Of a stretch of 34,077 nt of DNA, positions 30,429-34,077 are shown piece after piece. The position numbers were made by a program, and so were the translations under genes. The notes under the pieces were generated by a model. The model was not told where the DNA came from. It saw nothing but the letters and a program-made list of their open reading frames with translations, and did not search any database. Within the stretch, counting starts at the first letter, position 1. Each line of letters starts with the position of its first letter. The stretch is from a virus. Location of the stretch: positions 1 to 34,077 of IMG/VR virus record IMGVR_UViG_3300009593_000061; one strand, 5' to 3'.

Positions 30429-30460
30429 TGGGGGGTGGAAGCTTCCGCTTCCGCCCCCCA
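30429..30460 (+). terminator. Strong hairpin after the major capsid gene
   Basis: TGGGGGGTGGAAGC and GCTTCCGCCCCCCA form a 14-bp stem with one U-G pair and a TTCC loop. No T-run follows. It likely acts as partial terminator or as a 3' stabiliser that keeps capsid mRNA more abundant than that of genes downstream. Confidence 0.75.
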
Positions 30461-30477
30461 CAATAGTTAGGAAACAG

Positions 30478-30729
30478 ATGAGTCGCTCACTTCAAGTTGG
30501 ATACAGCGGAAACGCTCGACCTTATGGACAACCAGCAAATGATTCTCAAGGGTTAACCGTTGAGTATGTTGGTGGCCGCAAGGTAGCCCAAGTCCCTGCT
30601 TATGCAGGCGAAGAAGAGGTTGCAGCGTCGTCTTGTCTTGCCTTAACTAAAAGCGGTGCAGCTTGCAAAGCTAAACCGCTCGCAGGAACCGATTTGTGTA
30701 CTTTTCATTCTGACATGATCAAGGAGTAG
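30478..30729 (+). CDS. Small protein with C-terminal zinc-type motif
   Basis: 83 residues, ATG with TTAGGAAAC upstream. The N-terminal half is polar (SRSLQVGYSGNARPYGQPAN). The C-terminal part reads SSCLALTKSGAACKAKPLAG then TDLCTFHSD: a C-x-(A/L)-x-T-x-S-G-x-x-C ... C-x2-H motif that probably holds one zinc ion and is found on many small phage proteins. Located between coat and adaptor genes, it may be a head decoration or completion protein (inference). Confidence 0.65.
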   Translation: MSRSLQVGYSGNARPYGQPANDSQGLTVEYVGGRKVAQVPAYAGEEEVAASSCLALTKSGAACKAKPLAGTDLCTFHSDMIKE

Positions 30730-30731
30730 AT

Positions 30732-31445
30732 GTGCTTATTGAGCAAATGCGCTCATACATCAGAAGTGTTGTCGAGATTGATAGTTCCGATATTGATGAC
30801 GACACACTTAACCGTTTCCTTGGAGAAGGCTACGATCAAATCGTTTACAGCGAGAAACGTTGGCCTTGGTATGAAGCCAGCACAACTTTCACTACAACAG
30901 GCGGAGTTCAAGATTATTCTTTAGCAGTAATTGGTGCAGCTCCCGATGCAGTCACTAACGGTTTAAGAGAAATAGCTGCGCTTCGAACTGACGACATAGT
31001 TCTTACTTTCTTGGGACGCGACGCAGCAGATGTCTCCTACCCTATTGATTCTTCTGGTAGCGGTGACGCCTACTATTGGAGTTACTGGGCTGATAGCGTT
31101 CGTTTGTACCCTAAGCCTTCTGGGGCAGAAACCATTTATGTCCGAGGATACAAAAATCCTTCAGCCTTTGGTTTTGGTACATCCGACGGTACAGCTCCTA
31201 GCGACTTTCCAGAACCATTTCACATCTTGATTGCGAACTATGGAGTTTCTCGAGCGTATGATCAACAAGAAGATTTGGATATGGCTGCTGCCTACAAATC
31301 TTTGTTTATTACTGAGCTTGATAACCTTCGAGCCCGTCATCTTGATTCTCCTGCTCCACAACCTTTACGGCTAAATGGGCGTAGAAGTTCTCAGTGGATA
31401 GCGGAGTCTTATCTTCCAGGCCGTTTACGGTACAGCTGGGAGTAG
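30732..31445 (+). CDS. Head-tail adaptor protein (podovirus type)
   Basis: GTG at 30732 with AAGGAG upstream. 237 residues. It opens IEQMRSYIRSVVEIDSSDID and DDDTLNRFLGEGYDQIVYSE followed by RWPWYEASTTF, the 'LNRFLNEGYxxIV..xxWPW' pattern of gp4/gp11-type adaptors. The rest has beta strands (TIYVRGYKNPSAFGF) and a helical end. It would form a ring under the portal onto which the nozzle binds. The neighbouring nozzle gene supports this. Confidence 0.75.
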   Translation: MLIEQMRSYIRSVVEIDSSDIDDDTLNRFLGEGYDQIVYSEKRWPWYEASTTFTTTGGVQDYSLAVIGAAPDAVTNGLREIAALRTDDIVLTFLGRDAADVSYPIDSSGSGDAYYWSYWADSVRLYPKPSGAETIYVRGYKNPSAFGFGTSDGTAPSDFPEPFHILIANYGVSRAYDQQEDLDMAAAYKSLFITELDNLRARHLDSPAPQPLRLNGRRSSQWIAESYLPGRLRYSWE

Positions 31446-31448
31446 TGA

Positions 31449-33038
31449 ATGGCTAAGTCTGGTTACAAACTAGAAATGCTTCAAGACTTTAGCGGTGGTC
31501 TGAACTTACGTTCGGACCAATTCAACCTTTCTCCTTCCGAGAGTCCCGACATGCTAAACGTTGATGTCGATCCTCGAGGTGGAATCAAAATGCGGCTTGG
31601 CGTAACTAAACGAAATGGGACTGCGCTGCAAGAAAAAGTTACGGGTTTAGGTCAATACACACCTGACGGGGGCACAGCACGAGTCATATGTTCATACGGG
31701 ACAACGGTTGCCGAGTCTGCACCTGGAGATTTTGCAACGCTTAACGGTGTAAGTGTTGGAGATGGTGATCGGCTTTACGGCCAGACAACAAACAACAAAT
31801 TTTATGGAGTCTCGGGAGTTGCTTCTTCGTTTGTTTACGACGGTACCACTGCTTCTAATCTTGCTAACAACTTAAATGGGTCAACTGGTAATTACCCAAT
31901 AGCTAAATACACTTGTCATTGGAATAACTTTGCGTGGGTTGGGCATACCACTGAAGGCGGAACGGCTTATTCGAATCGTGTTCGTTGGTCAAAGCTAGAC
32001 AACCCAGAAGCTTGGCAAGAATACGATTACGTCGATGTCAACGTAGGGGAACGCGGCGACGAAATTTCGGCTTTGCTTCCTTTCTCTGACAGGCTTCTCA
32101 TATTCAAAACTAATAGCGTTCACGCTTTATACGGTCACACTTCTGATTCGTTTCAGCTAGTTCCTTTGACCCAAGACGTTGGATCTGTCTCAATGTCTTC
32201 CCCTGTGTCAACGCCATACGGTGTTTTCTTTTGGTATGACCGTCAAGGAATTTGGAATTACAACGGTAGTCAATTCGTTTGGATGTTCTCAAAGCTGCAG
32301 CCAGCTATTGATGATGGGCGAATCAAATTCGATAAGCCCCCTCAGTTGGCGTGGTTCAAAAATCGTTTATATGTTTCAGTTGATTGGGATGACAGCAACG
32401 GAGTAAACGCTCCTGTGCGTCGAGTGTTGATTTTTGACCCCACAATTGGGGAACAAGGCGCTTGGACAATGACCGACATTGATGCAAATGCTTTGTTGAC
32501 GTTTGCTCCACCTAATGATGCTCAAAGCTTGTTAGCAGCGTGCGATAGTTACGCTAACACTGGGCGAGTTATTTTACTCGAGCAAGACCTTCAAGCAGAT
32601 TTTTATGGAACGGCGAGTAAACATATAGCTTCTTCTTATACGACGAGCTGGCTTGTTGGAAAAAATCCTGTTGTTAGGAAACGTTGGGGTAAACCACGGT
32701 TCATTGTTAGCTCAGACAACACTGTTGCCTTAAACGCAAAGCTATATGTCGATTATGACACTTCTACGTTTAAGAAAGAAATGCCATTTGGTGTTCAAAC
32801 AGGTGGAGTGACAAATGCAACTTGGGCTTCTGGTGCTGGTCCCACTGGCGGTACAGGAGTTTGGGATACAAGTCTTTGGTCGGCAGAACCAAATACTGAT
32901 GTAACAAATATTGAACGTTTACCCACAGTTGGGACAGCTAAAGCTATTCAAATAAGGGTAGAAGGTCCAACTGATGTTGATGAAGCGTGGGAAGTGAACG
33001 GAATGGCGTTCACATACCTGCATAGGAGATTACGTTAA
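31449..33038 (+). CDS. Tail nozzle (tubular B-like) protein
   Basis: 529 residues, ATG four bases after the adaptor gene. It begins YKLEMLQDFSGGLNLRSDQF and NLSPSESPDMLNVDVDPRGG with MRLGVTKRN, the usual opening of podovirus nozzle proteins. Then come repeated beta blades with Trp and Asp turns (HWNNFAWVGHTTEGG, FSDRLLIFKTNSVHALYGHT, PYGVFFWYDRQGIWNYNGSQ), consistent with a beta-propeller. It makes the distal tube of the short tail. Its stop overlaps the fibre ATG (TAATG). Confidence 0.83.
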   Translation: MAKSGYKLEMLQDFSGGLNLRSDQFNLSPSESPDMLNVDVDPRGGIKMRLGVTKRNGTALQEKVTGLGQYTPDGGTARVICSYGTTVAESAPGDFATLNGVSVGDGDRLYGQTTNNKFYGVSGVASSFVYDGTTASNLANNLNGSTGNYPIAKYTCHWNNFAWVGHTTEGGTAYSNRVRWSKLDNPEAWQEYDYVDVNVGERGDEISALLPFSDRLLIFKTNSVHALYGHTSDSFQLVPLTQDVGSVSMSSPVSTPYGVFFWYDRQGIWNYNGSQFVWMFSKLQPAIDDGRIKFDKPPQLAWFKNRLYVSVDWDDSNGVNAPVRRVLIFDPTIGEQGAWTMTDIDANALLTFAPPNDAQSLLAACDSYANTGRVILLEQDLQADFYGTASKHIASSYTTSWLVGKNPVVRKRWGKPRFIVSSDNTVALNAKLYVDYDTSTFKKEMPFGVQTGGVTNATWASGAGPTGGTGVWDTSLWSAEPNTDVTNIERLPTVGTAKAIQIRVEGPTDVDEAWEVNGMAFTYLHRRLR

Positions 33039-34077
33039 TGGCAACTTTTAATCACCCAAACGTAGCCAGTCCAGGTAATGCAATTATTGCTAGCCAGCAT
33101 GAAGGCAACTGGACGTACCTTAAACAATGGCTTGAAGGGGTTCCAGGGCAAACAGACTCAAAACCTGGAGTTGTCCAAAACACAGGTGGAGCGATAACAG
33201 GAAATCTTTCTGTTACGGGTTCGGTGACAGCTGGGTCGTACAGCTCAACTGGCGCATTAACGAGTACGGGAACTGTTTCTCTTGGCGCAACAGACCATCT
33301 GTATCTGAATAGCACGCAACATAACGTTATTGGTTTGAGCACTGGTACTGATATCAATGCTGAAACTGCTGGGAGTTTCTTAAAGGATCTGAACTATCGA
33401 GCGAACTTCTTAAGCTCCTTAGCGCCAGGTGGCGTTGCTGGTCCTGGCAATAACGTCCACTGGCTTTCTAGAGGTGTAGACGTAGCTGCTCCTGCGGCTG
33501 ATGCTGGCAACTATTTGTCTGAGAGTCACCGTTATTCGGTGTACTCTCGTCGTGCTGGTGAAGGATACGTCGCTCCAGGTGGCGTAGAAACTGGTCGTCC
33601 TGCTTCTGAATATCGTTTAGTTGTTAATGGTTCTATCGCTGTTCGCGGTGACATTATTGGCTATACGGGATACAACGAAAGCGTGCCTGGGACTTCAACT
33701 GATTATTTGCTTGGTGAAGGTACTCGCTTAAATGTGAACTGGGCGAATATCTATTCCAACATTGATTGTGGTGGAGAGATTCGTGTGGGTAGCCGTTTCC
33801 AAACTGCGACGTTGTATTTCGGTGATGAGTACAGCGTTAATCAAGATTACATTCAGTGGAAAGACAATCTTCCTACTACGAATCTTCCTGGGTTTCAGTT
33901 TGTTCATAACGATACTGCTCATTTGACGATTGCAGAATCTTCAGGCAATTTGGATTTGCGTGCGGCGGCTGGTTGGCCGACGCTTGCATCAACGACAAGT
34001 GCTGGTATCACAACGACTGGTTCTCACCAGTTGGGCATTGTTTCTTCTTCGGAACGATACAAAGAAGATATTACTGA
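33038..34077 (+). CDS. Tail fibre with S74-type chaperone domain (cut by right edge)
   Basis: An ATG at 33038, overlapping the nozzle stop, opens a frame of 346 residues that runs off the window. The N-terminus (MATFNHPNVASPGNAIIASQ, then HEGNWTYLKQWLEGVPGQ) is likely the attachment part. A Gly/Thr/Ser-rich beta section with repeats such as GNLSVTGSVTAGSYSSTGAL follows, typical of trimeric fibres. The last residues, GIVSSSERYKEDIT, match the beginning of the S74 intramolecular chaperone domain (SxxRYKEDI), which helps trimer folding and then cuts itself off. The rest of that domain, normally about 100 residues, lies outside. It should bind the host receptor. Confidence 0.8.
   Translation, partial: MATFNHPNVASPGNAIIASQHEGNWTYLKQWLEGVPGQTDSKPGVVQNTGGAITGNLSVTGSVTAGSYSSTGALTSTGTVSLGATDHLYLNSTQHNVIGLSTGTDINAETAGSFLKDLNYRANFLSSLAPGGVAGPGNNVHWLSRGVDVAAPAADAGNYLSESHRYSVYSRRAGEGYVAPGGVETGRPASEYRLVVNGSIAVRGDIIGYTGYNESVPGTSTDYLLGEGTRLNVNWANIYSNIDCGGEIRVGSRFQTATLYFGDEYSVNQDYIQWKDNLPTTNLPGFQFVHNDTAHLTIAESSGNLDLRAAAGWPTLASTTSAGITTTGSHQLGIVSSSERYKEDIT

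Noticed and set aside
1-34077. CRISPR array, integrase, attachment site or lysogeny repressor
   Set aside because: No regular spaced repeats, no tyrosine or serine recombinase motifs and no typical immunity repressor seen; the phage reads as virulent.
33038-34077. Direct fusion of the right-edge fibre frame to the left-edge frame
   Set aside because: The frame fits, but a one-in-three match is expected by chance, and the join would lose nearly all of the S74 chaperone domain.

Overview
The window looks like most of the genome of a virulent, short-tailed (podovirus-type) double-stranded DNA phage. Support comes from a terminase, portal, scaffold, coat, adaptor, nozzle and fibre series with no tape measure, tail tube or sheath genes, followed by a 1611-residue internal virion-type protein. 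No integrase, excisionase or recognisable lysogeny repressor was seen. An actinobacterial host is inferred, not proven: the amidase plus peptidoglycan-binding endolysin, the gp88-like protein, the HGT...CRC..C small zinc protein and the sigma-region-4-like protein are all familiar from actinophages. Base composition is moderate, except for a GC-rich intergenic block near 22.7-22.9 kb.

Layout. The plus-strand late genes lie at both ends. From 23.1 kb to the right edge run the small terminase subunit, two small proteins, an oxygenase gene on the opposite strand, a large terminase subunit encoded in two pieces, portal, scaffold, coat protein, adaptor, nozzle and a tail fibre cut by the window edge at the start of an S74-type chaperone domain. 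From the left edge to 9.3 kb the late series continues: the end of a cut small protein, a Cys-rich 50-residue protein, three putative internal virion proteins (342, 511 and 1611 residues), then lysis genes (amidase, small proteins, holin-like protein). This order suggests that the two window ends lie close together on a circular or circularly permuted genome, with a few hundred bases missing.

The minus-strand early and middle genes fill 9.3-22.5 kb and are read leftwards from the divergent intergenic region at 22.5-23.1 kb. The first gene (271 residues, Asp-rich linker) has its own promoter-like sequence and tandem terminators. Small regulatory-looking genes, a DUF932-like protein, a gp88-like protein and a solitary C5-cytosine methyltransferase follow. 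Next come small zinc-type proteins, an HTH protein, a secreted lysozyme-like protein and an HNH protein. The last group is the replication and recombination block: Cas4/RecB-type nuclease, unknown protein, RecA-fold helicase, AEP primase, RusA resolvase, PD-(D/E)XK-like protein and sigma-like protein. No DNA polymerase gene is visible.

The most notable items are: (1) five copies of the palindrome TCTAGAAnnnTTCTAGA confined to 18.4-22.6 kb, each just upstream of a minus-strand gene, a probable phage regulon; (2) an Fe(II)/2-oxoglutarate oxygenase gene fitted antisense between terminase-region genes with 4-bp and 2-bp overlaps; (3) the large terminase split between ATPase and nuclease at an ATGA overlap; (4) a 19-bp perfect hairpin placed to be the 5' end of the late leader RNA, followed by a second terminator-like hairpin; (5) a promoter followed directly by a 12-bp dyad in front of the recombination block.
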